A DNA stretch of 64,000 nt, taken from the NCBI GenBank assembly GCA_963812915.1, contig CAWEXB010000010.1, positions 124,001-188,000 on the forward strand, read 5' to 3'. Origin of the DNA: JACVRW01 sp963812915. Its GTDB lineage: Bacteria; Actinomycetota; Thermoleophilia; Solirubrobacterales; Thermoleophilaceae. A model generated the notes under the pieces. That model made no database searches. It was not told the DNA's origin and saw nothing but the letters and a program-made list of their open reading frames with translations. A program made the translations under genes and the position numbers. Of the stretch, positions 8,539 through 16,947 are shown in pieces (the first letter of the stretch is position 1; each line of letters starts with the position of its first letter).

Positions 8539-9560
8539 CGGTGGGAGAGGGTGGGGCGCCCGCAGCGGCGATCGAGGGCGGCGGGGCGCAGCGGCGCTTC
8601 GGGGGCTTCGCGCTCCAGGAATACGCGCTTGTGATCGTGGTCGTGCTGCTGTTCGTGGCCGGCGCGATCCTCAAGCCGGACAGCTTCCCGACCTGGGACA
8701 ACGTCCGCAACATGCTCACGCAGGCGAGCGTCGTCGGGGTGCTCGCGATGGGCATGACCTTCGTGATCGCGACGTCGGGGATCGACCTGTCGGTCGGCTC
8801 CGTGCTCGCCGCGGCAGGCATGTTCGGCGGCATCCTGGTCGACCCCGAGGGAACCACGCTCCTATTCATCGTGGGCGCGGTCGGCTTCGCGACGCTGCTC
8901 GGCACGTTCAACGCGGTCTCGATCTCGTACGGCCGCGTGGTGCCGTTCATCGCGACGCTCGCGATGTTCTCGATAGCCAGGGGCATAGCCCTGCTCCTGA
9001 ACGACAAGCTGCCCGTGAGCCTGCTCGAACTGAACGGCGGCTCGTTCGGCGACCCCGCGGTCTTCTCGCTGCTCTGGTTCGGCACCGGGCGCCTTCTCGG
9101 CATCCCGGTATCGGTCTACGTCTTCCTCGGGATCACGGTCGGCGCCTGGGTGCTGCTCAACCGCACGCGCTACGGGCGCTTCGTCGTGGCGGTGGGCGGC
9201 AACCGCCAGGCGGCCAAGATCGCCGGAGTGCCCGTTCGGCGCACGATCTTCAGCGTCTACGTGCTGATGGGCGTGCTGGTGGGCATCGCGGCGGTGCTGC
9301 TCTGCGCTCGGCTGGGGAGCGCCTCGCCCGTGAGCGGCAACCTCTACGAGCTCGACGCGATTGGCGCCGTCGTGATCGGCGGCACCAGCCTGGCCGGCGG
9401 CAGGGCCAGCATCGTGGGCACCTTCCTCGGGGTCCTCACGTTCGCAATCATCTTCAGCTTGATGACCCAGCTCGACCTCTCGACCGAAGTCCAGCAGGTC
9501 GTGAAGGGAGCGATCGTCCTCGGGGCGGTCCTGCTCCAGCGCCCTGAGGCGCGGCTGTGA
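8535..9560 (+). CDS. Sugar ABC transporter permease, RbsC type
   Basis: A 341-residue polytopic membrane protein of the BPD_transp_2 family. The conserved segments GMTFVIATSGIDLSVGS and IGAVVIGGTSLAGGRASIVG are diagnostic of CUT2 permeases. About eight to ten hydrophobic helices can be read. Its ATG overlaps the ATPase stop (ATGA). It forms the membrane channel of the importer with the ATPase and the lipoprotein. Confidence 0.92.
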   Translation: MTVGEGGAPAAAIEGGGAQRRFGGFALQEYALVIVVVLLFVAGAILKPDSFPTWDNVRNMLTQASVVGVLAMGMTFVIATSGIDLSVGSVLAAAGMFGGILVDPEGTTLLFIVGAVGFATLLGTFNAVSISYGRVVPFIATLAMFSIARGIALLLNDKLPVSLLELNGGSFGDPAVFSLLWFGTGRLLGIPVSVYVFLGITVGAWVLLNRTRYGRFVVAVGGNRQAAKIAGVPVRRTIFSVYVLMGVLVGIAAVLLCARLGSASPVSGNLYELDAIGAVVIGGTSLAGGRASIVGTFLGVLTFAIIFSLMTQLDLSTEVQQVVKGAIVLGAVLLQRPEARL

Positions 9561-9589
9561 CAAGGCAAACACCACAGAAGGAGGAACTC

Positions 9590-10639
9590 ATGTCGCTACA
9601 GCGACTGTTGATTGCGATGGTGGCGGCCGCCCTGCTGGCTCTCGGGGCGGCGGCGTGCGGCGACGACGACGATGACGGCGGCAGCGCGGACGCCGGCGAG
9701 ACGAGCACGCAGGAGAGCGGCACGCCCGCCTCCGGCGGCGACAAGGGGCCGGTGACGATCGTCGCGAGCGTGCCGCCGACCGACCACGGCTGGCTCGGTG
9801 CCATTTCGAAGAACGCCGAGGAGGCGGCAAGCCAGTACGACGACGTCGACTTCCGGTTGCTCGAGGCCGCCGACTCGGACTCGCAGGCGCAGCAGATCGA
9901 GCAGGTGATCTCGGACAAGCCCGACGCGCTCGTGGTGCTGCCCCAGGACGGCGAGGCTCTCACGCCGGTCGCCCAGAAGGCGGAGAACGCAGGAATCCCG
10001 GTGATCAACGTCGACCGCCTCTTCTCGGCGCCCGACGCGGCCACCGCGACCATCCTCGGCGACAACTACCAGATCGGCGTGAACGCGGCGGACTACATCA
10101 GCGAGGAGCTCAACTGCGAGGGGAACGTCGTGGAGATCCAGGGCCTGGCCGGGATCTCGGTGACCGAGGAGCGCTCGAAGGGCTTCACCGACCAGTTGAA
10201 GAAGGTCTGCCCTGACGGCGGAATCGAGATCGTCGCCAAGCAGCCGGGCGACTTCAATCCCGACACCGGCCTGAAGGTGACGGAGAACATCCTCCAGGCC
10301 CAGGACCAGATCGACGCCGTCTACACCCACGACGACGACATGGCCCAGGGCGTCGTGCAGGCGATCCGCAACGCCGGCCGGGAGGACGACATGTTCCTCA
10401 CGGGCGTCGGCGGCTCCGAGGACGCCATGGCGCAGATCGAGGAGGGCGGCCTCTACCGCGCCACCTTCCTCTACAACCCGAGCATGGCCGCCTCAGCGGT
10501 GAACATGGCACGGCTGATCGCGCTCGGCGAGGGCTTCTCCGAGCTCGTGCCGCCGGAGGTGCCGCGCCAGCTGATCGTGCCCGCCGCGACGGTCACCAAG
10601 GAGAACGTCAACGACTACGAGGAGTACGCGTTTAACTAG
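9590..10639 (+). CDS. Sugar ABC transporter substrate-binding lipoprotein, RbsB type
   Basis: A 349-residue periplasmic-binding-protein-like lipoprotein. The signal peptide LLIAMVAAALLALGAAAC ends in a lipobox cysteine, followed by an Asp/Gly/Ser-rich linker. The Peripla_BP_4 fold follows (DHGWLGAISKNAEE, VYTHDDDMAQGVVQAI). The start is set by a strong AAGGAGGAA Shine-Dalgarno just before ATG 9590; the in-frame codons upstream overlap the permease gene. It captures the sugar outside the membrane. It is the last gene of the operon, ending before a perfect terminator hairpin. Confidence 0.9.
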   Translation: MSLQRLLIAMVAAALLALGAAACGDDDDDGGSADAGETSTQESGTPASGGDKGPVTIVASVPPTDHGWLGAISKNAEEAASQYDDVDFRLLEAADSDSQAQQIEQVISDKPDALVVLPQDGEALTPVAQKAENAGIPVINVDRLFSAPDAATATILGDNYQIGVNAADYISEELNCEGNVVEIQGLAGISVTEERSKGFTDQLKKVCPDGGIEIVAKQPGDFNPDTGLKVTENILQAQDQIDAVYTHDDDMAQGVVQAIRNAGREDDMFLTGVGGSEDAMAQIEEGGLYRATFLYNPSMAASAVNMARLIALGEGFSELVPPEVPRQLIVPAATVTKENVNDYEEYAFN

Positions 10640-10669
10640 ACCCGGCCGCTCATCCGACGGCCGTTAAGG

Positions 10670-10694
10670 GAGGCCCCGCCGACGGCGGGGCCTC
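10670..10694 (+). terminator. Intrinsic terminator of the sugar operon and intron target
   Basis: An 11-bp G+C-rich stem, GAGGCCCCGCC (10670-10680), pairs with GGCGGGGCCTC (10684-10694) across a GAC loop and is followed by TCT. It lies 30 nt after the binding-protein stop. The group II intron begins three bases later, the classic target context of group IIC introns. Confidence 0.85.
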
Positions 10695-11172
10695 TCTGTG
10701 TACGCCCGGCATGGGCAGCAGCTCGGGGGTGTGAGTCCCCTGTGGAGCAGATGACAGCAACTACAAGCCGAGGGCAACTGCGTCGTCGTGAGGCGGGGTG
10801 GGAAGGAAGCCGGAGGCGAAACCGCGACCCGAGGGACACGAACCGCATCGGAGGCGGGGCGGCCTGGGCGAGCCAGCACGCCATGGCGAAGCCCGTTGTC
10901 ATCGAGGGGCCGTCACGTAAATGCGGCGGGTGTGCGGGGAAGGTTGTTGCCCTTATCCGGGGAGGCCTGCTGGGGTGTCGGCCTCGACGTGTGTCGCCCG
11001 ACGGCGCTCGTGGGAACGCGTGTGCTCACCTGGCAGGAGTCAGCAGAGGTCGTATTAGCGGCCGGGATCCATTGGCCGTGAAGGACCGAACGCAAAGCCG
11101 AGCGACCGACCGTGGTGCTCGTGCCGGAAGCGATGACCGCAGCCAACCCCGCAAGGGGCCTCGGCGCAATGG

Positions 11173-12576
11173 ATGCCTAGGGTGAATCCCGAAGCTCCCC
11201 GCCGAGAGCGCAGCGATCGGCCGGCGCCCGCGGATGCGGAAGCTCACCCCGCCGGGGCGAGCCTGTGGGAGCAGTGTTTCTCCCGCGAGAACCTCGCCGC
11301 GGCGCTCAGACGCGTCGAGCTCAACGCCGGTGCCGCTGGTATCGACGGGATGACGACGAAGGAGCTTCGCCCGTGGCTTGGCCGCCACTGGCGGGAGGTC
11401 CGACGCCAGCTCGATGCGGGCACCTACCGTCCGCAACCGGTCCGCAGGGTGATGATCCCAAAGCCCTCGGGCGGGGAGCGGGAGCTGGGGGTGCCGACGG
11501 CGCTGGATCGGTTGATCCAGCAGGCCGTATCGCAGACGCTCACGCCGATGGTCGATACCGAGTTCGGGGATGAGAGCTTCGGCTTTCGCCCCGGACGGTC
11601 GGCCCACGAGGCGGCGGGGGCGGCTCGCCGTCACCTCGACTCGGGTGCCGAGTGGGTGGTCGATCTGGACCTCGATCGGTTCTTCGATCGCGTCCAGCAC
11701 GACGCGCTCATGGCCAGGGTCGCTCGGCGGGTCGATGACAAGCGGGTGCTCAAGCTGATCCGCAGCTACCTGGAAGCGGGCGTGATGGCGGACGGAGTCA
11801 AGCAGCCAAGCGAGGAGGGGACACCGCAAGGGTCCCCGCTCTCGCCGCTGCTCTCGAACGTCTACCTCGACGACCTCGACCAGGAGTTGCGGCGGCGGGG
11901 GCATCGCTTCGTGCGCTACGCCGACGACGTGATGATCTACGTCACGAGCAGGCGGGCGGGGCAGCGCGTCATGGACAGCGTCTGCGCGTTCATCGAGCAG
12001 CGCCTCAAGCTCAAGGTCAACCGCGCCAAGTCGGCGGTTGCGTGGGCGGGAAGACGGACCTTTCTTGGGTTCAGCTTCTACAAGCGCAAGGACGGCTGGA
12101 GGATCGGAGTCGGTCGCGACGCCCCGAAGCGGGCCAAGCGGCGACTGCGCCGGCTCACCGCGCGCACTTGGGGCGTCCCGATGGAGCGGCGGATCGATGC
12201 GATCAACCGCTTCACGCTGGGCTGGACGGCCTACTTCGCCCTCGCCGAGGGGGAGCGACCGTTTCACGACCTCGATGAGTGGCTCAGGCGCCGATTGCGG
12301 CAGGTGCGCTGGAAGGAGTGGAAGCGCTACTCGGCCCGCAGGCGCAACCTGCGCGCCCTCGGCGCTCCCGAGCGCTCCGCCCGCGAATGGGCCGCGACCC
12401 GCAAGGGCCCGTGGCGCGTCGCGGGCTCCTGGGTGCTCTCCCGAACGCTCACCGACGCCTACTGGCAACAGCACGGCCTGCTCGGATTCACCGATCCCTA
12501 CCGCCGTCTCCGGGACGCCAAGCGAACCGCCCGGTGCGGACCCGCACGCCGGGTGGTGTGGGAGGGGTCGGGTTGA
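11173..12576 (+). CDS. ltrA: Group II intron reverse transcriptase/maturase
   Basis: A 467-residue intron-encoded protein that assists splicing and target-primed reverse transcription. RT blocks are evident: GIDGMTTKELRPWL, the RT-1/2 region RRVMIPKPSGGERELGVPT, FGFRPGRSAHEA, VVDLDLDRFFDRV, GTPQGSPLSPLLSN and the catalytic FVRYADD (YADD at residues 249-252). The maturase domain follows (INRFTLGWTAYF, WKEWKRYSARRRNLRALG). No HNH endonuclease domain is present, as in class C proteins. The last residues are translated from domain V and part of domain VI, because the stop at 12574-12576 lies within domain VI. Confidence 0.92.
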   Translation: MPRVNPEAPRRERSDRPAPADAEAHPAGASLWEQCFSRENLAAALRRVELNAGAAGIDGMTTKELRPWLGRHWREVRRQLDAGTYRPQPVRRVMIPKPSGGERELGVPTALDRLIQQAVSQTLTPMVDTEFGDESFGFRPGRSAHEAAGAARRHLDSGAEWVVDLDLDRFFDRVQHDALMARVARRVDDKRVLKLIRSYLEAGVMADGVKQPSEEGTPQGSPLSPLLSNVYLDDLDQELRRRGHRFVRYADDVMIYVTSRRAGQRVMDSVCAFIEQRLKLKVNRAKSAVAWAGRRTFLGFSFYKRKDGWRIGVGRDAPKRAKRRLRRLTARTWGVPMERRIDAINRFTLGWTAYFALAEGERPFHDLDEWLRRRLRQVRWKEWKRYSARRRNLRALGAPERSAREWAATRKGPWRVAGSWVLSRTLTDAYWQQHGLLGFTDPYRRLRDAKRTARCGPARRVVWEGSG

Positions 12577-12592
12577 GCCCGGCCCCTACCCG
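12526..12592 (+). other. Group II intron domains V and VI
   Basis: Domain V: the arms ACCGCCCGG and CCGGGTGGT pair with one G-U, capped by a TGCGG/CGCA distal helix and carrying the CGC catalytic triad at 12528-12530. Domain VI: GGGAGGGG pairs with CCCCTACCC, leaving A12588 unpaired as a branch-point candidate. Both overlap the end of the maturase coding region. Confidence 0.7.
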
Positions 12593-12596
12593 ATTG

Positions 12597-13997
12597 TCAG
12601 CCGATCGAGTCGACCATCTCGAGCTGGATCAACCGGTTCAGCTCGACGGCGTACTCCATCGGCAGCTCCTTCGTGACCGGCTCGATAAAGCCGTTCACGA
12701 TCATCGCCGCCGCCTCCTCCTCGGACAGGCCGCGCGACTGCAGGTAGAAGAGCTGCTCGTCGGAGATCTTGCCGACCACGGCCTCGTGGGCCACGGTCAC
12801 GTGCGGGTTCTGGATCTGGATGTCGGGCCAGGTGTCCGAGCGCGAGCGTTCGTCCATCATCAGGCCGTCGCACTGCACGCGGGCCTTCGATCCCTGCGAG
12901 TTGTGGCCCATGCGGACGAGGCCGCGGTAGCCCATGATCCCGCCGTCCTTCGAGATCGACTTGGCGAGGATGTTCGAGTTGGTGTTCGGCGCCAGGTGTA
13001 CGACCTTCGCGCCGGTGTCCTTCCAGACGTCTCCGCTCGCCACTCCCACGTTCAGGTGATCGGCGCGCGCGCCCTCTCCCATCAGGAAGGAGCCCGGATA
13101 GAGCATCACCTTCTTCGCCCCCATCGACCCGCCGACCCACTCGACGGTCCCGTGGGCCTCGACGATCGCCCGCTTCGTGTTCAGGTTGAACACGTCCTTC
13201 GACCAGTTCTGGACGGTCGTGTAGCGGGCCTTCGCTCCCTCCTTGACGAAGATCTCGACGACGGCGGAGTGCATCGAGTTGGCGCTGTAGGTCTGCGCCG
13301 TGCAGCCCTCGATGTAGTTAACGTCGGAGCCCTCGTCGGCGATGATCAGCGTGTGCTCGAAGGTGCCCTCGCCCGAGCCCTCCATGCGGAAGTAGGCCTG
13401 GAGCGGGAGGTCGACCTTCACGTCCTTCGGGACGTACAGGAAGGAGCCGCCTGACCACACCGCGCCGTGCAGCGCCGAGAACTTGTTGTCCTGCGGCGGC
13501 ACGCACTTCTTCATGAAGTACTCGCGCACGAGGTCCTCGTGCTCGGTGACCGCCGTGTCCATCGCGCAGAAGACGATGCCCTTGTCGGCGTACTCCTGCT
13601 TGAGTCCCTCGTAGAAGGGCTCCTGGCGCCACACGCCGACGACGCCGGCGAGATGCTCGCGCTCGGCCTGCGGGATGCCGAGCTTCTCGAAGGTGTCCTT
13701 CTGCTCCTGCGGGACGTCGTCCCAGCTGTTGTAGCGGCCGGCCTCGGGGGGCGAGTAGAGCACGAGCTCGGTGAGGTCGAGATCCGACAGGTCGACGCCC
13801 CAGGTGGGGATCGGCTTGCGCTCGAAGATCTCGAACGACTTCAGGCGCTTGTCGCGCATCCACTCGGGCTCGCCCTTGATACGGGAGAGCTCCTCGATCA
13901 CCTCACGGGAGACACCCTTCTTGGCGACGAGCTGACCCTGCTCGTTCTCCTTGATCGGGCTCGGCTTGGGGACTCGCGTCTTGTCAGTGGCTGCCAT
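12597..13997 (-). CDS. sufB: Fe-S cluster assembly protein SufB
   Basis: A 466-residue SufB, the scaffold subunit of the SufBCD complex. Recognisable segments are YYNSWDDVP-like GRYNSWDDVP, SALHGAVWSGGSFLYVPK, HTLIIADEGSDVNYIEGCTAQTY, YTTVQNWSKDVFNLNTKR and FVKEGAKARY. It ends ELPMEYAVELNRLIQLEM, typical of the family. ATG 13997 is chosen with GGAG just upstream; an in-frame TTG at 14006 also exists. It is separated from sufCDSU by about 5.6 kb of other genes, whereas actinobacteria usually keep sufB beside sufD. Confidence 0.95.
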   Translation of the reverse strand: MAATDKTRVPKPSPIKENEQGQLVAKKGVSREVIEELSRIKGEPEWMRDKRLKSFEIFERKPIPTWGVDLSDLDLTELVLYSPPEAGRYNSWDDVPQEQKDTFEKLGIPQAEREHLAGVVGVWRQEPFYEGLKQEYADKGIVFCAMDTAVTEHEDLVREYFMKKCVPPQDNKFSALHGAVWSGGSFLYVPKDVKVDLPLQAYFRMEGSGEGTFEHTLIIADEGSDVNYIEGCTAQTYSANSMHSAVVEIFVKEGAKARYTTVQNWSKDVFNLNTKRAIVEAHGTVEWVGGSMGAKKVMLYPGSFLMGEGARADHLNVGVASGDVWKDTGAKVVHLAPNTNSNILAKSISKDGGIMGYRGLVRMGHNSQGSKARVQCDGLMMDERSRSDTWPDIQIQNPHVTVAHEAVVGKISDEQLFYLQSRGLSEEEAAAMIVNGFIEPVTKELPMEYAVELNRLIQLEMVDSIG

Positions 13998-14013
13998 GCG
14001 CTCCAAATTCCGC

Positions 14014-14039
14014 TTTCCGAGGTCGGAAATGAGATTCTA
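14014..14039 (-). promoter_or_regulatory. sufB promoter with palindromic operator
   Basis: On the minus strand a TAGAAT box (14039-14034) is followed, at the expected transcription start, by the inverted repeat TTTCCGACCTCGGAAA (14029-14014) with 7-bp arms. The placement over the start site suggests repression of sufB. The regulator is not known; the Rrf2 protein encoded about 10 kb away is one candidate. Confidence 0.45.
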
Positions 14040-14092
14040 GCGAGAGACGGCGTCGGAGCCGACCCCGAGTTACCAGACCGCGTGAGTCGGAT

Positions 14093-14106
14093 TTAGGGTA
14101 CCCTAA
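14093..14106. promoter_or_regulatory. Iron-box-like palindrome over the Fe operon promoter
   Basis: A perfect 14-bp palindrome, TTAGGGTACCCTAA. It resembles the TTAGG...CCTAA half-sites of DtxR/IdeR-type iron boxes but with shorter spacing. It contains TACCCT (14099-14104), which is 7 nt from the GTG of the first gene of the ferric-iron operon and so is probably the -10. Binding would block that promoter. Iron control is inferred from sequence and context. Confidence 0.55.
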
Positions 14107-14111
14107 GCCCG

Positions 14112-14348
14112 GTGCTGCGGAAGGTGAGCATGCTGACGGTGGCGGCCGCGATCGGGCTGGGTTCGGCACTGGGGGTGGCCGCGTGCGGGGAGGACCGCGA
14201 GGGCGACGTCCAGTTCGAGGACGGGACCGGGACGGCGGGCACCGCGACCGCTGGGACTGAAACGGTCGGGACCGAGGAAACCGGAACCGAAGGGACCGGA
14301 ACGGCCGAGACCGAGACCGGCGAGGGCGAGACGGAGACGACTCCGTAG
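14112..14348 (+). CDS. Small Thr/Glu/Gly-rich putative lipoprotein
   Basis: A 78-residue protein of unknown function. The N-terminus MLRKVSMLTVAAAIGLGSAL is a signal sequence ending in the lipobox LGVAAC. The mature part is almost entirely low-complexity repeats built from GT, GTE and ETE units, giving an acidic, unstructured tail. GTG 14112 is preceded by TACCCT and 7 nt (leaderless pattern); ATG 14130 is an alternative. It is the first gene of the iron-uptake operon, 3 nt before the binding-protein gene. A surface tether or metal-attracting acidic patch is possible but unproven. Confidence 0.6.
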   Translation: MLRKVSMLTVAAAIGLGSALGVAACGEDREGDVQFEDGTGTAGTATAGTETVGTEETGTEGTGTAETETGEGETETTP

Positions 14349-14351
14349 GGC

Positions 14352-15350
14352 GTGTCGCGGCAGAGCCTGCTCCTGATCCTGATCGCCAGCGGGGCGCTGA
14401 TCGTGGCGGCCTTCGTCGGGGTGGTCCTCGCCACCTCGGGCGCGTCCGACGAGGAGCTCGTCATCTACTCGGCCCGCTCCCACTACGGCGAGGAGCAGCC
14501 CTTCGAGGAGTTCGCCGAGCGGACCGGCACGGACATCCGCATCCGCGGCGGGACGGCGTCGGAGCTGTACGAGCGCCTGAGAAGCGAGGGAGAGGACACA
14601 CCGGCGGACGTCCTGATCACCGTCGACGCCGCCAATCTCTGGCGCGCGAAGCACGCCGGCCTGCTCGAGCCGCTCGACTCGCCGAGACTCGAGGCCGCGG
14701 TGCCCGCCGATCTGCGCGACGCCGACGGCGCCTGGTTCGGCCTCCTACTCCGAGCGCGCACGATCATGCGCTCCACGGAGCGCGTCGGCCCCGAGGAAGT
14801 GACCAGCTACGAGGGCCTCGGCGATCCGCGCTGGGAGGGCCGGCTCTGCCTGCGTTCCGGCACCAGCGAGTACAACGTCTCCTTCGTCGCCGACCGGCTC
14901 GCCAAGGATGGAAGGGCGGCGACCGAGAGAATGCTGCGCCGCTGGATGGGGAACGACCCCGAGATCCTCGGCTCCGACACCGAGGTGCTCGAGGCGATCG
15001 CCGACGGCGACTGCGACGTGGGGCTCACGAACCACTACTACCTCGAGCGGGAGCTGGAGGACGATCCGGGCTTCCCGGTGGCGCCCGTCTGGGCCGACCA
15101 GCGGGGCCGTGGCACCCACGTGAACCTCTCGGGCCTCGGAGTGGTGCGCGGATCCGACCGAGCCGACGACGCCCGGGCGCTGATCGAGTTTCTCCTGCGG
15201 CCGGAAGCGCAGCGGGTATTCGTCGAGAACAACCACGAGTTCCCGGTGCGCGGCGGCCCCGACTTCAAGCGCGATCCGATCGACGTCGACGGGGCTGGCC
15301 CGCGCCTGGACGAGGCGCTGGGGTTGATGGATGAAGTCGGATGGGATTGA
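14352..15350 (+). CDS. Ferric iron ABC transporter substrate-binding protein
   Basis: A 332-residue FutA/FbpA/AfuA-like periplasmic-binding protein. A single N-terminal membrane anchor (about residues 5-28, no lipobox cysteine) precedes LVIYSARSHYGEEQPFEEF, typical of iron-binding members. Later landmarks are ADVLITVDAANLWRAKHAGL, FGLLLRARTIM, CDVGLTNHYYLER (the paired tyrosines are iron-ligand candidates) and VNLSGLGVVRGSDRADDARA. It starts with GTG and overlaps the permease gene by 20 bp. It presents ferric iron to the permease. Confidence 0.88.
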   Translation: MSRQSLLLILIASGALIVAAFVGVVLATSGASDEELVIYSARSHYGEEQPFEEFAERTGTDIRIRGGTASELYERLRSEGEDTPADVLITVDAANLWRAKHAGLLEPLDSPRLEAAVPADLRDADGAWFGLLLRARTIMRSTERVGPEEVTSYEGLGDPRWEGRLCLRSGTSEYNVSFVADRLAKDGRAATERMLRRWMGNDPEILGSDTEVLEAIADGDCDVGLTNHYYLERELEDDPGFPVAPVWADQRGRGTHVNLSGLGVVRGSDRADDARALIEFLLRPEAQRVFVENNHEFPVRGGPDFKRDPIDVDGAGPRLDEALGLMDEVGWD

Positions 15351-16944
15351 CGCCTGGGCGGTCCTGACGGTCGTCTGTGCGGCCGCCGTCGCCGCGCCCC
15401 TGATCGGGCTCCCGCTCAGCTTCGCCGTCGCTCCCGGAAGCCTGTCCGAGTTCTCGGGGCTCGTCCCCGAGGCGGCGGGCGCGACGGTGGTGCTGGTCGT
15501 CGGCGTCGGAGCGGGGACGCTCGTGCTCGGGACCGCGCTCGCTGCGCTCGTCTCCTTCTGCGACTTCCCGGGGCGCAGCTGGATCGAGTGGGCGCTGGTG
15601 CTGCCGCTGGCGATGCCCGGCTACGTCTTCACGCTGTTCGCGCTCGGGCTCGACGTTCCGGGACTGCGCTCCTCGCTCGGGGCCGTGTGCGTGTTCACGC
15701 TCGTCCTCTACCCGTACGTCTACCTGCTCGCGCGGGCGGCCTTCCTGGCGCAGTCGCGCACCCTGCTCGAGGCCGCGCGCGGACTCGGCCTCTCCCGGGG
15801 CGCCGCGATCGTGCGCGTGGCACTGCCGCTCGCGCGGCCCGCCATCCTCGGCGGCGTCGCCCTGGCGCTGATGGAGGCGCTGGCGGACTTCGGCACGGTG
15901 AACCTCCTCGGCGTGCAGACCTTCACGGACGCGATCTACGAGGTCTGGTTCATCGCCTTCGACCGCGACGCCGCCATGCAGCTGGCCACCTTGCTCGTGT
16001 CGGTCACGCTCACGCTGCTGGTCCTGGAGCGCCTCGCCCGGGGACGGGCCCGCTACCACCAGCTGGCGGCCAGCGGTGACCTGGCCCCGCCGGTGCGACT
16101 GCGCGGCCCGGCGGCCGCGGGCGCGGTGCTCGGGCCGCTCGCGCTCGTGGGCCTCGTGGTCCTCGCCCCGCTCGCGCAGCTCGCCGTCTGGTCGGTCGAG
16201 TCGATTCGCGACGGCCTGCTCGCACCGGAGTTCGCCACCGCCGCGCGTAACAGCCTCCTGCTCGCGGCCATGAGCGCGGTGTTCGTTCCGCTCGCCGCGA
16301 TCCTGCTCGCGTACGGCGCGCGGGCAAGCCGCTCGCGCCTCGCGGCGGGGGCGGCCCGGACCGCTACGATCGGCTACGGCCTGCCAGGCTCGGTCGTTGC
16401 GGTGGCGGTGATCGTTCCGCTCGGATGGATCGAGCGTCGCATCGACGGCGTGGCCGGCACCGGCCTCCTCCTCACCGGGACAGTGATCGGACTCTTCTAC
16501 GCCTATCTCGTGCGTTTCCTGGCGCTCGCGTGGGGCGCGGTCGAGGCGGGACTCACCCGCATCCCGCGCCAGCTCGACGAGGCCGCGCGGGGGCTCGGCG
16601 CCGATCGGCTCGACGTGCTCGCGCGGGTGCACGTGCCGCTGCTGCGCGCCGGCCTCGCCACCGCGGCCCTGCTCGTGTTCGTTGAGGTGATGAAGGAGCT
16701 GCCGGCCACGCTTCTGCTGCGGCCGCTCGGCGGCGACACGCTCGCGATCGCGGTCTGGCAGGCCACGACCGAGTCCCTGTTCGAGACGGCCGCGCTGCCC
16801 GCGCTCCTGATCGTGCTCGTCGGGCTGTTGCCGGTGGCGGCGATGATCCGGCTCTCGGGCCGCCGCGGCGCCGAGCTCGAGGCCGCGCAGGCGGCGGGAG
16901 CCTGGGCCGACGAGCTGGAGGATCGGCGGGCGGTGCCGGCGTGA
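15331..16944 (+). CDS. Ferric iron ABC transporter permease, fused two-domain type
   Basis: A 537-residue FbpB/SfuB-type permease with two tandem BPD_transp_1 domains and about twelve membrane helices. EAA-loop-like segments occur in each half: LEAARGLGLSRGAAIVRVALPLARPAI and LDEAARGLGADRLDVLARVHVPLL. FVEVMKELPATLLLRPLG is the conserved C-terminal motif of iron permeases. It overlaps the binding-protein gene and lies 3 nt before the ATPase gene, so the complete importer is co-translated. Confidence 0.92.
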   Translation: MKSDGIDAWAVLTVVCAAAVAAPLIGLPLSFAVAPGSLSEFSGLVPEAAGATVVLVVGVGAGTLVLGTALAALVSFCDFPGRSWIEWALVLPLAMPGYVFTLFALGLDVPGLRSSLGAVCVFTLVLYPYVYLLARAAFLAQSRTLLEAARGLGLSRGAAIVRVALPLARPAILGGVALALMEALADFGTVNLLGVQTFTDAIYEVWFIAFDRDAAMQLATLLVSVTLTLLVLERLARGRARYHQLAASGDLAPPVRLRGPAAAGAVLGPLALVGLVVLAPLAQLAVWSVESIRDGLLAPEFATAARNSLLLAAMSAVFVPLAAILLAYGARASRSRLAAGAARTATIGYGLPGSVVAVAVIVPLGWIERRIDGVAGTGLLLTGTVIGLFYAYLVRFLALAWGAVEAGLTRIPRQLDEAARGLGADRLDVLARVHVPLLRAGLATAALLVFVEVMKELPATLLLRPLGGDTLAIAVWQATTESLFETAALPALLIVLVGLLPVAAMIRLSGRRGAELEAAQAAGAWADELEDRRAVPA

Positions 16945-16947
16945 GAT

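Larger units (their letters stand above)
10698..12594 (+). mobile_element. Group II intron, bacterial class C-like
   Basis: A self-splicing retroelement of about 1.9 kb. The 5' end GTGTACGCC fits the GUGYG-type intron start and lies directly behind a terminator hairpin. About 475 nt of structured, non-coding domain I-IV sequence follow, then the maturase gene. Domain V contains a CGC triad (12528-12530), characteristic of IIC introns, and domain VI has an unpaired A at 12588, close to the proposed 3' end at 12594. Boundaries are inferred from these motifs; EBS/IBS pairing was not resolved. The insertion falls between the sugar operon and the 3' end of sufB and disrupts neither. Confidence 0.85.

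Noticed and set aside
11026..12474. A 482-residue open frame antisense to the intron maturase
   Set aside because: The sense strand encodes an unmistakable reverse transcriptase; the antisense frame is a shadow.
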